Below, piece after piece: positions 28,890-37,836 of a stretch of DNA of 64,000 bases. The stretch covers positions 463,625 through 527,624 of the forward strand of contig JAIQZO010000024.1 in NCBI GenBank assembly GCA_021777055.1. The letters are read 5' to 3'. The DNA comes from Candidatus Anammoxibacter sp. (GTDB lineage Bacteria > Planctomycetota > Brocadiia > Brocadiales > Anammoxibacteraceae). Position 1 is the stretch's first letter; every line of letters starts with the position of its first letter. The position numbers and the translations under genes are program-made. The notes under the pieces were generated by a model. It was not told the DNA's origin, searched no databases, and saw only the letters and a program-made list of their open reading frames with translations.

Positions 28890-29900
28890 ATGCTCTTATT
28901 CTTTTCACGTTTCTTTCTTGTACTAAAAAAAAACAAATTAATTCGGCTTTGTTTACTGATTCTCCTGGTTATTGCTTCGGGAGTATTTTCTGTCTCACTT
29001 TTCGAAAATAACCTTTCTCTAAAAGATGCTTTCTGGTGGAGTATAGTTACAATTACGACTGTGGGCTATGGTGACATGGTACCTGCTACAACAGGCGGTA
29101 GGGTTGTTGCTGTATGCCTTATGGTACTGGGAATTGGTTTTCTTGGCATGTTTACGGCAAACCTTGCAAGTATTTTAGTTGAAGGAAAGATCATGAAAGA
29201 GAAAGGAATGGAAAAGATCAAGGCGAGAAAACACTTTATTCTTTGCGGATGGAATTACAAGACAAAGGAAATTATCGAAGAGTTAAAATCAGACAAATGT
29301 ATGGCAAACTCTTCCTTAGTTTTAGTTGCAAACATACCGGAAAAGCCGTTAAATGATAAAGAGATCTTGTTTGTAAAAGGCGAAGTTGATGCAGACACCA
29401 TGGAACACGCCAATTTGAAAGATGCATCAACTGTAATAATAACCTCGGACGAGTCTGTAGAATCGCATACACGTGATGCAAAGGTTATCATGGACACTTT
29501 AACCATTAGAGATATAAGTAGTAGTGTTTACATTTGCGCAGAGATCTCAAATATTAAAAACTTTAAGCATTGTAAAATAGCCGGGGCAGACGAAATAATT
29601 GTTATAGGAGAGTTAAGCAGTCGCCTCCTTGTACAATCAGCCCTGAACCCTGGAGTAAAAAGGGTATTTACCGAACTTATGAGCAGCAGTTATGGCCATG
29701 AACTTTATAAGATTCCAACGCCTGAAAAAATAGTCGGAAGTAGATTTATTGACGCATTAAACAAGATTAAATCGGAAACGGATTCCATCATCGTTGCTAT
29801 AGAATCGGTTAAAGAAGATAAGATGATAGTTAATCCGGACAAAGATCTTATTATCCAAAGCAACGACAATCTAATAGTAATGTCGTTGGAAAGACCATAG
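28890..29900 (+). CDS. Two-helix potassium channel with RCK domains
   Basis: A 336-residue membrane protein of the MthK/Kch type. Two membrane helices flank the selectivity filter ITTVGYGDMVPATTGG. The cytosolic part is an RCK/TrkA-N domain (KARKHFILCGWNYKTKEIIEEL) and a TrkA-C-like end (DSIIVAIESVKEDKMIVNP, QSNDNLIVMSLERP). The usual GxGxxG of RCK is changed to CGWNYKT, so NAD binding may differ. It would pass K+ in response to ligand or Ca2+. The start chosen (ATG 28890) leads directly into the first helix. Confidence 0.9.
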   Translation: MLLFFSRFFLVLKKNKLIRLCLLILLVIASGVFSVSLFENNLSLKDAFWWSIVTITTVGYGDMVPATTGGRVVAVCLMVLGIGFLGMFTANLASILVEGKIMKEKGMEKIKARKHFILCGWNYKTKEIIEELKSDKCMANSSLVLVANIPEKPLNDKEILFVKGEVDADTMEHANLKDASTVIITSDESVESHTRDAKVIMDTLTIRDISSSVYICAEISNIKNFKHCKIAGADEIIVIGELSSRLLVQSALNPGVKRVFTELMSSSYGHELYKIPTPEKIVGSRFIDALNKIKSETDSIIVAIESVKEDKMIVNPDKDLIIQSNDNLIVMSLERP

Positions 29901-29924
29901 AGACCAAGCAATTAATGTTATAGC

Positions 29925-30366
29925 GACTACTCAGGTGGTTAGGCTGAAGGCTGAAAGTAAATTAACGATTTTGAAGTGCTCTTATCAAGCAATTTAAGAC
30001 TTTCTCAGTTTCGATGATCTTTGGCTCAATCAGGGACAAATCCTGATTATCCAAGAACTCAAGCCGATTAGCCAAACTTAGTTGATAATGCAACTCCCTT
30101 AATGATCCAAAAGCAATATTAAGGAATCTAAGGTAATCTGCCTGACTTTCACGGGCACATCCCTCCACGATATTAGAAGGAACGGAAACCGCCGCTCTCC
30201 GAATCTGAGAAGTTAAACCATATTGCACCCCTCTCGGAAACTTTGCGATTATCTCGTAAACTAATAGCGCTACCTCATCAGCCAACCCAAAGGCCCTAAG
30301 TTTTGTATGATCACGCACTGTTTTTCTCTAATAGCCTTCCGTCTTCAGCCTATTCCCCTAAGTAGC
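29925..30366. mobile_element. GGCTGAAG inverted-repeat element carrying a four-helix-bundle gene
   Basis: About 440 bp. The left end reads CTACTCAGGTGGTTAGGCTG and the right end, on the other strand, CTACTTAGGGGAATAGGCTG; both continue with GAAG-C-GAA units. The arms enclose the single gene at 29962-30318. Copies of the same ends without a gene lie at 20954 and 63309, and a fragment at 51998-52122. This looks like a small mobile unit; the gene may be cargo or may help movement. Confidence 0.65.
29962..30318 (-). CDS. Four-helix-bundle protein (23S rRNA IVS / S23 family)
   Basis: A 118-residue all-helical protein starting at a GTG (MRDHTKLRAFGLADEVALLV). The conserved core is LTSQIRRAAVSVPSNIVEG followed by ARESQADYLRFLNIAFGSLREL and LDNQDLSLIEPKI. 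The family is found in 23S rRNA intervening sequences of spirochaetes and as scattered genes in many genomes; the Avd protein of diversity-generating retroelements shares the fold. The function is unknown; RNA binding is suspected. Here it is enclosed by inverted repeats, and a decayed second start of this gene exists at 51998-52066. Confidence 0.9.
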   Translation of the reverse strand: MRDHTKLRAFGLADEVALLVYEIIAKFPRGVQYGLTSQIRRAAVSVPSNIVEGCARESQADYLRFLNIAFGSLRELHYQLSLANRLEFLDNQDLSLIEPKIIETEKVLNCLIRALQNR

Positions 30367-30369
30367 TAC

Positions 30370-31425
30370 TTAATGTTTATCATTCATATCATCTTTATTA
30401 ATATCACGTATCATTTCAACCAACCTACCAAAGTCACGTTTTATAAATTTGAATTGTAGAAAAGGCACACTTGCCCAGATATTATTTTTTCCAAGACCGT
30501 TTGATTTCAACACCATCTTTATCTTGTTATCAACTATTATATCCTTATATTTCTCCCTGATTCTTTCGATTGTGTCATTACTTATTGGTCTTGTTAAAAA
30601 AATGATGGTCTCATCTCTAAAGTATTGAAACGATTTATATACCGAATAGAAATGGCTGATCTCTGCTACCGCATCTTTTACACTCCTATGATATGAAAAC
30701 AAGTTCATATCATTTTCAGATATCATATTAGTCTTTAATAGCTTACCTTTTATAAAAATTAGCCACTCTTCCCAGAAGAAGGAATCTTCCGGCTCAATTA
30801 AAATTATTGGTCTTGGCCTGCACTTTCCAGTCTGAATAAGTGTAAGCATCTCAAAGGCCTCATCCATTGTCCCAAATCCACCGGGAAATAGCACCGTAGC
30901 ATCGGATTCCTTAATGAACATGAGCTTACGGGAGAAGAAATATTTAAACTTCATACATTTAGGATCATCTTTGATTCTCCTGTTTGCATCCTGCTCAAAT
31001 GGCAGCTTAATGTTAAGCCCAAAACTATTAGCCGCTTCAGCACCTTCATTACCTGCCTCCATTATCCCGCCACCAGCACCAGTAATTACCATAAAGTTAG
31101 ATTTTACTATCTCACGAGCAAACCTTTTAGCCATTTGAAAACAATTAGAAGTAAATTCAATCCTCGCAGAACCAAAAATAGCAACTTTTCTTATTGTTTT
31201 ATAGTCCTCAAATATATTAAATGCCTTACCAAACTCATTTATTGTATGATTAATCAACTTAAGGTTTCCAGTATTACCTCCCTCTGAATCCACAAGCTTA
31301 ATGATCCCGGAGAAAATTTCCCTGACGATCTCCCTGTTCTCACTATGAACATTAACATAAGAGGCCTTATCTATAAGCTCATTTAATATACTACTGTTGT
31401 TAGATTCTCTTTTATTTTTCTTCAT
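30370..31425 (-). CDS. LOG-family Rossmann-fold protein
   Basis: About 351 residues from the ATG at 31425, which follows CCAGG; a GTG at 31464 would overlap the upstream gene by 23 nt. The Rossmann core carries KVAIFGSARIEF, VITGAGGGIMEAGNEGA, FFSRKLMFIKESDATVLFPGGFGTMDEAFEML; the PGGxGT pattern marks the lysine-decarboxylase-like LOG group, nucleotide-monophosphate phosphoribohydrolases. Compared with typical 180-residue LOG proteins this one has extra N- and C-terminal parts of about 80 residues each, as in the longer PpnN-like forms. It probably cleaves purine or pyrimidine nucleotides; the substrate is unknown. Confidence 0.85.
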   Translation of the reverse strand: MKKNKRESNNSSILNELIDKASYVNVHSENREIVREIFSGIIKLVDSEGGNTGNLKLINHTINEFGKAFNIFEDYKTIRKVAIFGSARIEFTSNCFQMAKRFAREIVKSNFMVITGAGGGIMEAGNEGAEAANSFGLNIKLPFEQDANRRIKDDPKCMKFKYFFSRKLMFIKESDATVLFPGGFGTMDEAFEMLTLIQTGKCRPRPIILIEPEDSFFWEEWLIFIKGKLLKTNMISENDMNLFSYHRSVKDAVAEISHFYSVYKSFQYFRDETIIFLTRPISNDTIERIREKYKDIIVDNKIKMVLKSNGLGKNNIWASVPFLQFKFIKRDFGRLVEMIRDINKDDMNDKH

Positions 31426-31441
31426 ATCAACCTGGATTTCG

Positions 31442-32899
31442 TTAATCACCCACGACAAAAACACGGGAACCCTGCATCAAATCTTCATGACCTGTAACCA
31501 CAACAACATCGTTTTCATCCAGCCCAGAAACAGCCTCAACCTCCCCACCTTCAGCAAATCCAAGCTCTATCTGTTTCTTTAACACACTAGTCTCTTCATC
31601 CAATACAACATTAAACAAGGTGAACCCCGCCCCATTGCTATTATCTATCACTCGAATATCAGCTGTAGTTTTATCAATGTCATAAGGTGGCAGTTCGGTC
31701 AAATCAATAACCGCTTCTACCATCTCTTCTGTCCCTTTTGCATCTGAATATATCGTTACAGCCTTTATGTCTATAACCGTGCCTCTCACAATCTTTTCTA
31801 ATAAATCCTCACTTTTACCCTCTTTTGTCAGCGCTTTTACAGAAATTTCCACACCCTGTCCAACAGAAAGCTTGTTATCGTCATTTTTTGAAGAAGATAT
31901 CTTCACTGTCTTCTTTAAAACAAAAACCTCATCTGCAACACTATCCATAATCAAGGATTTTTTAGGTATAACAATGGCATCCTCATGTTCACCTACCAGA
32001 ATAAAAACAGTAGCAAACATTCCGGGCCTAAGCATGCGTGAGTTTTTATCATCAATCTCAATAGTGACTTTTATAGTCCCACTCTTTGGATCAATTACAG
32101 GATTTATTAACTTAACATTTCCTTCAAAACGTACATCAGGAATAGATTCAACCGATATGTATACCGACTGTCCATTGTCAATCTTATTTAAATCTTTTTC
32201 TGGGATATAAACCTTACCATATATTTTATCTAATTTCGCTATCTTAAACAAAGCCTGACCATCTGTCACATTCTCACCAACTTCAATATATCTTTCAACA
32301 ATAGTCCCCTGTATAGGGGATTCTATCATATAATAGTCCAGTTCCAGTTTTTTTCTCTCATATTCCACCTCTGCCATTTGATAGTTTAATTTATGCTCCT
32401 CCAACACCTCTCTGCTTACAATTTTATCATCAAAGGTACTTTTAGATCTCTCATAAAGAACTTTTGTATTTTCAAGTTTTACCTTTGCGTCTTTTACCTC
32501 AAGTTCCGCCTCTTTTTTATCTAAATGCACCAATAATTTACCGGCCTGCACATCTATTCCCTCTTCGACATATATCTCGTTAATTTCACCATTGGTCTTT
32601 GATAATATATCAATCTCTTTTTCCGCCTCAATATTACAGTTGGCCGAAATGTATATGTACATCCTCTTCTTAACAGTCTTTGCTACCTCTACAGGTACTG
32701 CCCCAGCGACCTTCTTATTCGCAGAATTGTGCCCCATTACAGAGGAATGGCCTGAACCTTTTCCCATTTTTACTGCAGGCTTCTCTTTTACAGATACATT
32801 GTTCTTTTTAAAATAAGTTATTGTATAAATAATACCTATTACAAGCAGTAGGATTATCGTTGACTCTACAATAATAATGGAAGACGATTTTTTAGACAT
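31442..32899 (-). CDS. RND/HlyD-type periplasmic adaptor protein
   Basis: A 485-residue membrane fusion protein: one N-terminal membrane helix (ESTIILLLVIGIIYTITYF), a His/Met/Ser-rich stretch (KGSGHSSVMGHNSANKK) that might bind metal, the lipoyl half NGEINEIYVEEGIDVQAGKL, a coiled-coil hairpin (AELEVKDAKVKLENTKVLYER), second lipoyl half (YMIESPIQGTIVERYIEVGENV), beta-barrel and a membrane-proximal domain. It would join an inner-membrane pump to an outer-membrane channel. No pump gene is adjacent: the next gene is the LOG protein. It may serve a pump encoded elsewhere, for example together with the TolC-like gene at the window start. Confidence 0.87.
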   Translation of the reverse strand: MSKKSSSIIIVESTIILLLVIGIIYTITYFKKNNVSVKEKPAVKMGKGSGHSSVMGHNSANKKVAGAVPVEVAKTVKKRMYIYISANCNIEAEKEIDILSKTNGEINEIYVEEGIDVQAGKLLVHLDKKEAELEVKDAKVKLENTKVLYERSKSTFDDKIVSREVLEEHKLNYQMAEVEYERKKLELDYYMIESPIQGTIVERYIEVGENVTDGQALFKIAKLDKIYGKVYIPEKDLNKIDNGQSVYISVESIPDVRFEGNVKLINPVIDPKSGTIKVTIEIDDKNSRMLRPGMFATVFILVGEHEDAIVIPKKSLIMDSVADEVFVLKKTVKISSSKNDDNKLSVGQGVEISVKALTKEGKSEDLLEKIVRGTVIDIKAVTIYSDAKGTEEMVEAVIDLTELPPYDIDKTTADIRVIDNSNGAGFTLFNVVLDEETSVLKKQIELGFAEGGEVEAVSGLDENDVVVVTGHEDLMQGSRVFVVGD

Positions 32900-33399
32900 T
32901 TTTTAAGTGCAATTACTATAACTAACTTTAAAAAAAGCACCGTTTGGAGGAAACTTATAACAAATAATATACAGTTGTATAGAAGGATAACATAGAGCAG
33001 CGAAGCCGCAACCAAATTGGGAATACAGAACGCAGGAGACAGAATTCAGAATAAAGCATAGATATGTTGATGCTGTTCAATAGTCATTTCATCTATATTG
33101 ATACGGCTACACCGATGGAACCACACAACCAGAACTCCATATAAAAGTTTAGATCGTTTAGGTATCAAAATATAGTAAAGGGGCGGATTGGTAAAAGTCT
33201 CATTCCCAATTACCAACGGTTAGGCAGGTAAAAATATACTGATCTATCAGCGTAAAATGCACCCTACATGGTCTCACCATTATGTAAGGCGCGTTTCACA
33301 CACAAACTTATTATTCTAAAAAATTATGCAGATTAAATAGGATTGAAGGCAGAATCCGCTTATCTCTATTTTCAGTGTATAACACAAACCCTACATTTT
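32900..33399. other. Intergenic region with GCGGC palindrome copy
   Basis: No gene seen. A copy of the GCGGC palindrome family lies at 32990-33018, followed by GAATACAGAACGCAGGAGAC, the same companion motif as in the 40.8-kb element. Near 33245-33290 a related pair TGCACCCTACAT / ATGTAAGGCGCG resembles one end of the 57377-57470 repeat. Confidence 0.5.
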
Positions 33400-33774
33400 C
33401 TAAAATCCAAATGCCTTCTCTTCTTCTTTAATCAACCCCTGATAAACAGGATGTTCCCTCCAGCCCCAGATCCTTCTCGGGCGTGTAATAATTTGCAGCT
33501 CGCAATTCTCCGCAATGGAACACTGGCACGCCAAACGATATTGCGGACCTTCAAATCCAACGGTGCATATCTCTTTCTCTGTTGGCGGACTCAATTTTTC
33601 AGGGTTGTCTACTTTAATTCGACACAATTGACAAAACCCCTTTCCCCTACAGTTTACAACATTTTCTGGAAACAAATACAACTTTAAATCATTCTCTAAG
33701 CAGAAATCACGTAAATTTACATTCTCAGGCACATCAATTTCTACATTTTCTTTTAGAAACTTTACTTTAGCCAT
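33400..33774 (-). CDS. Plant-type [2Fe-2S] ferredoxin
   Basis: A 124-residue small electron carrier. Cluster ligands are visible as NCRGKGFCQLC (Cys-x5-Cys-x2-Cys spacing) and the later Cys in RLACQCSI. The N-terminus (MAKVKFLKENVEIDVPENVN) is the beta-grasp start of ferredoxins. The C-terminal tail PRRIWGWREHPVYQG is an extension beyond the cluster domain. It would move single electrons in the cytosol; no partner reductase is nearby. Start ATG 33774 is preceded by AGGAG. Confidence 0.85.
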   Translation of the reverse strand: MAKVKFLKENVEIDVPENVNLRDFCLENDLKLYLFPENVVNCRGKGFCQLCRIKVDNPEKLSPPTEKEICTVGFEGPQYRLACQCSIAENCELQIITRPRRIWGWREHPVYQGLIKEEEKAFGF

Positions 33775-33925
33775 AAATAAATTCTCCTAAAAACAATATT
33801 ACTATACGTAACGCGGCAAATCCGCAACCAAAATCGCAAAGATAGAAGTTTTTTAAAATAAAAGCATATCATACGAAAGGTGTTATATTTTAGCAAATTG
33901 TAAAAAGTTAAATCAAAGGAATAAG

Positions 33926-34057
33926 TAAAATATAGAAAAAAATTAACAATCCTTTCTCCTTAAGATCAAATATTGAGATGTATATATTGATCTAAGTATT
34001 TTTTTTCATGAAACGTTACGAACAATATATGGATAGCAGAATTGTGTACCTTGTGGG
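33926..34057 (+). pseudogene. Duplicated leader and first ten codons of cobA-hemD
   Basis: About 130 bp that align closely with 37997-38130, the leader and start of the cobA-hemD fusion gene: shared stretches include TTAACAATCCTTTCTCCTT, TTTTCATGAAACGTT and ACAATATATG. After the ATG at 34029 it reads MDSRIVYLVG against MSSGIVYLVG in the intact gene, then the homology stops and a perfect palindrome begins. It is a truncated copy, with promoter and ribosome-site region but no enzyme. Confidence 0.85.
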
Positions 34058-34060
34058 ATT

Positions 34061-34113
34061 AAATCTGGGACAGCGCAATACTGTTCAGTACAGTATTGCG
34101 CTGTCCCAGATTT
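34061..34113. repeat. Perfect palindrome with 23-bp arms
   Basis: The left arm starts AAATCTGGGACAGCGCAATA, ends CTG, and is fully complementary to 34091-34113 across a 7-nt loop TTCAGTA. It lies 34 nt downstream of the stop of the 943-residue gene (minus strand), so it may terminate that transcript, but it also abuts the truncated cobA copy exactly. No T-run follows on the minus strand. Confidence 0.9.
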
Positions 34114-34147
34114 TCAGATACTCATCTCAAAAGGTGTTCCTTTTCCT

Positions 34148-36979
34148 TTAATCGTTATCCTTAATAGTTAGTAGAGCATTTGTGTGTCTTCCCAATGAAG
34201 CACCACCAGTGATATTCTGGAGTATCAGCCCTACTATCTCGTCTCCTTCTACTTCTGTGTCATCGAGAATTTGGACGGATACGGTTTTGTCTGCATTATC
34301 TCCATCGGACCAGGAAAGTGTGGTTGTTTGCTCAGTATAGTCAGAAACTGCTGTAGCATCCTCTTCAACAGTAATAACTTCAACAGTTACCTCACCGCCA
34401 CTGCCCTGTATTCGCTTGACAGTAATCGGAACAGAATTGAGGCCATCTTCATCAGCGGTGTAAAAAGGCCTGCCGAATTGAAGAGTTCCTGCTGAAGTTG
34501 GCGAGGGACAGTCAAAGTAAGAAGAATCAGCATGCAAGAAGGTTGGTACTGTTGTAACTACGGCGTTTTCACATCTCGGCGGGCCGGGGCAGGGGGAAAA
34601 ACGCGGTACTTCAGCTTGCGGTGCACTAACATCACAACAGCCAAAGTCACTACTGTAAGTAGCTTTAAAATCACCAAAAGCAACACACCCATCGAAAGAC
34701 CATTCCTCTGTCACTAAACCATCATTTGTATATTTATAGTGTGTACCTTCATTGGGCCATTGTAATGTTCCATACCTGTCACAACTGGCAGAACCAAAAG
34801 CTCCGAAAATGGCTAAAAATTGCGAAAATTCTTGTATTCCTTCATCTAGTATAGTTCCAGTAAAGGAATTTGTCCTATCTACAATCTCAACAGGAATAGC
34901 CGATCCACTGTCATCAAACCCACATGGAGCGCCAAACACACCTGGAGGACTACCTTCAGGACATTCTCCCACCTGTAATGTATGTTCAAAGGAATATATT
35001 TCAGTGCCATTAGCAACATTAAAAGTTTTTGTTGCATTTACAGACTCAATCGGTTTAGTCGGTGCGGCGGAATTATATTTTTTCCAAGTAACAATCTGTG
35101 CTCCCCCGTCTTCGCAATTACTCACTCTACCCCCTGTATTGGGATCATTCCCTTCACATAACTCACCATCTTTCCACTGAGGATTTTCGTCCTCTATCTC
35201 TTCAGGAGACTTAAACTCATCCCCTACAAATGTTCCAATTTCACCATCAATTATCCCTTTTCCCGGCTCTCCCGGCTGCCTTGTGTTATCCTGAAAGCCC
35301 CCTTTTTCCCCTGGTATATCCGTTGCATCACCTCCTGCTCCGGGACTTAGTGATGCAACATACCAGATATCACCGCCGTCACCGCCCTTGGTTTCCTGAC
35401 CCTTTTCAGATTGAGCACTCAGTGCTGAACCACCATTTCCGCAGTTAAATGATACGATACCAGAATTGCCACCATTACCCCCAATCCCCTCTGTCTCATC
35501 TTTATCACAGTCAGAATATCCATCTCCCGCAAAGCCTGCAATAACACCATAATGTAAACTCGTGTGATCTTTAGTTTCGGTTATAAATACAGGGTCAACT
35601 TCCTGGCCATCTTCAATCTTCTGTGCAATAGATTTGGGGTTTGAGCCGTCTCCCCCTTTAGAAAACATAAAGTTTAGTCCGAGAACAGAACCGCCATTAC
35701 CGCCAGTTACAGTAATATCTCCGGCATCGGCACCGTTATACTCTATTTCACCGGTTTCCTCATCCTTATACCCGTCCCAGCCATTGTTTCCTATTCCAGT
35801 ACAAAATCCACCATCTCCCGCAAAGCCGCTTTCAATCAAAAGGGGTGACTCAAAAACATCGCCCCCTGAACCACACCAGAGCTGTACTTCTGCAATAGGA
35901 TCACCGGGTTCGTTAATTTCTCTGCGTGACCAGTAACCGGCATTTCCACCATTCCCGCCAAGTACTGCTCCATCACCGCCTTCTCCACCTAGTAACTTTA
36001 TTACCGCCAGAGCGTAAGTTTTATCTCCATTTCCATTTGATGTGGTAAGTGATTTAAAAATAGAACCAGCAGACCTAGTCTCCCAATAAACATAGCCACC
36101 ATTCCCGCCTTGTCCGTCGATAATCAATGTACCACTTTCTGAAAAATTGACCCTATCCGGGGCTCCTATAACTGCTCCTGGTTCTGTATTAAAAATCAGC
36201 TCCCCTGCGCGTCCCCCTTTACCGCCGGTAACAGTTAAAGATTTAACCTCTTCTGGTATATCAACATTTCCATCAATAACAATTTTTTCTCCATTACCAC
36301 CTCTTCCTAAAACAAACAGCGAATCAGTAGTTCTTTCTCTTGGGAAAATCTGAACTTCCGGCGCAGTGAGAACAATATCACCTCCGTCACCACCATCACT
36401 CCCTGTATAGAAACCTGTTTTGTCAATATCAACAAGATCTCTATGATCTGCCTCGCCATAACCTTCCCCTGGACCGGAAATTATATGCGATGATTCGCCA
36501 AGCACAATAAGCCCATGCTCATCCTCAACTGTTAGAATAATTGCTGTACCATTTCCAAATTTACCTGATTCATCTGGTACAAAAATAGTGGCAGTTTTAT
36601 TAACGGTAATGCTCCCGTCTATTAAGATATTTCCTTTTTTCGATCTGATGGTAAAATCACCCGGCCCGTCACTTTCAATAATTATGTCACCAATGATTTC
36701 AACATCCCCGCGAGATATAATTTCTGTGCCAGCTTTGTAGGTCCTGGTTTCACCTTTTGGGATAATCAGCTCTCTCACACGAATCTTTTTCCTAAAAGGC
36801 AATCTCTTTCGGTTCGTCCTGGTTTCACTTTTTAAGCTAAAAAGCTCTTTATTCGTAAATTTGGTCTCATTACCATAAACACTGTATGGGATCTCGCCAT
36901 ACGCCAAAACATTAAAAAAAATACAAATAACCAATAAAACAAATCTCCAGCTAAATTCTAAAAATTTCTTCATTTTCAA
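34148..36979 (-). CDS. Large secreted glycine-rich protein with C-terminal Calx-beta domain
   Basis: A 943-residue exported protein with a signal peptide (FLEFSWRFVLLVICIFFNVL, cleavage near LAYG). Residues about 45-560 are Gly/Asp/Asn-rich with many GGDGGD, GGNGG, GGEGGD patches, between beta-strand segments such as GEIEYNGADAGDITVTGGNGG, which suggests a beta-helix or filamentous fold. A Cys-containing region follows, then a Calx-beta domain at about 830-943 (EDATAVSDYTEQTTTLSWSDGD, LLTIKDND), which binds Ca2+. No membrane anchor or sorting signal is seen at the end. It is probably a cell-surface or matrix protein. The base composition of the gene is more GC-rich than the surrounding DNA. 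Confidence 0.75.
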   Translation of the reverse strand: MKMKKFLEFSWRFVLLVICIFFNVLAYGEIPYSVYGNETKFTNKELFSLKSETRTNRKRLPFRKKIRVRELIIPKGETRTYKAGTEIISRGDVEIIGDIIIESDGPGDFTIRSKKGNILIDGSITVNKTATIFVPDESGKFGNGTAIILTVEDEHGLIVLGESSHIISGPGEGYGEADHRDLVDIDKTGFYTGSDGGDGGDIVLTAPEVQIFPRERTTDSLFVLGRGGNGEKIVIDGNVDIPEEVKSLTVTGGKGGRAGELIFNTEPGAVIGAPDRVNFSESGTLIIDGQGGNGGYVYWETRSAGSIFKSLTTSNGNGDKTYALAVIKLLGGEGGDGAVLGGNGGNAGYWSRREINEPGDPIAEVQLWCGSGGDVFESPLLIESGFAGDGGFCTGIGNNGWDGYKDEETGEIEYNGADAGDITVTGGNGGSVLGLNFMFSKGGDGSNPKSIAQKIEDGQEVDPVFITETKDHTSLHYGVIAGFAGDGYSDCDKDETEGIGGNGGNSGIVSFNCGNGGSALSAQSEKGQETKGGDGGDIWYVASLSPGAGGDATDIPGEKGGFQDNTRQPGEPGKGIIDGEIGTFVGDEFKSPEEIEDENPQWKDGELCEGNDPNTGGRVSNCEDGGAQIVTWKKYNSAAPTKPIESVNATKTFNVANGTEIYSFEHTLQVGECPEGSPPGVFGAPCGFDDSGSAIPVEIVDRTNSFTGTILDEGIQEFSQFLAIFGAFGSASCDRYGTLQWPNEGTHYKYTNDGLVTEEWSFDGCVAFGDFKATYSSDFGCCDVSAPQAEVPRFSPCPGPPRCENAVVTTVPTFLHADSSYFDCPSPTSAGTLQFGRPFYTADEDGLNSVPITVKRIQGSGGEVTVEVITVEEDATAVSDYTEQTTTLSWSDGDNADKTVSVQILDDTEVEGDEIVGLILQNITGGASLGRHTNALLTIKDND

Positions 36980-37083
36980 CCTACCTTCCTAATTTCTTTA
37001 TTATCTTCTCGTATTGCTCTAACGATTGAACTGTGCAGCGCGGTTTTTTACATTCGCACCAGTGGCTAATTAGCGTTATATCA

Positions 37084-37836
37084 CTATACAGCTTTCAAAA
37101 TATAAAAAGAATATCCGTAATGTTTCTCATACTTTTCAAAGAGATTCATTTCTTCTTCTGTTTCCTTAATAACGGATTGCATGATTCTGTCTTTCGAGTG
37201 CTTGAAAGAGTTCATGTTTTCTCTAAGCGGTCCATAGTAATTATCCCACCAAGCCTTTGATGGCAAACGGTAAATTCCTAAAATCTCAAAACCTGATGAA
37301 TTTGCATGATGTGAGTTTTCTGATTCAGTACCGATGGTAGGGTAGGCATTTTGCCAATAAACTCGTACAGATTCCGGCACTTCACTAGCGAAATAGTTCA
37401 TTTCCGAAATAAAAGCAATTCCATTAGCTGCCATCAATGGTCTCCAAGCTTTCAATGCACCTTCAAATTCCAAGTTATAAGCGGCACCCTCGGACCAAAG
37501 CAGATCAATGGTTTCTGGTTTCCAATCAAGACTCCCCATGTCACATTCGATCGCTTCTACTAAATGTTCAACTCCTCGCTGTTTTGCCCGATTTATCAGC
37601 TCATTAAGAAATTCTCGCGAAAAGTCTACGGCCCGTACCTTTGATTTAAATCTGTCCGCCAGTAATAGTGTTCCAGCACCAGCACCGCAACCCATATCAG
37701 CTATGCGTGGATTTGCGGGTAACTCTTTAATCAGCGAAAGTATATGATTCGAATAGTTTGTATCACCTGGGCCTTGTCTCTCCATACCGAGATGTAATTT
37801 GATAAGAGCTTGAATATATTTCTCATGTTCTTCCAT
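37084..37836 (-). CDS. Class I SAM-dependent methyltransferase
   Basis: A 250-residue cytosolic methyltransferase. The SAM-binding motif I is PRIADMGCGAGAGTLLLADRF, motif II VRAVDFSREFLNELIN, and the later part has AIECDMGSLDWKPETIDLLWSEGA. The substrate cannot be read from the sequence; the residues resemble small-molecule methyltransferases rather than rRNA enzymes. It stands alone, 110 nt upstream of the Calx-beta gene on the same strand. Confidence 0.85.
   Translation of the reverse strand: MEEHEKYIQALIKLHLGMERQGPGDTNYSNHILSLIKELPANPRIADMGCGAGAGTLLLADRFKSKVRAVDFSREFLNELINRAKQRGVEHLVEAIECDMGSLDWKPETIDLLWSEGAAYNLEFEGALKAWRPLMAANGIAFISEMNYFASEVPESVRVYWQNAYPTIGTESENSHHANSSGFEILGIYRLPSKAWWDNYYGPLRENMNSFKHSKDRIMQSVIKETEEEMNLFEKYEKHYGYSFYILKAV

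Noticed and set aside
29962..30318. Avd protein of a diversity-generating retroelement
   Set aside because: Same fold family, but no reverse transcriptase and no template/variable repeat pair is seen nearby.
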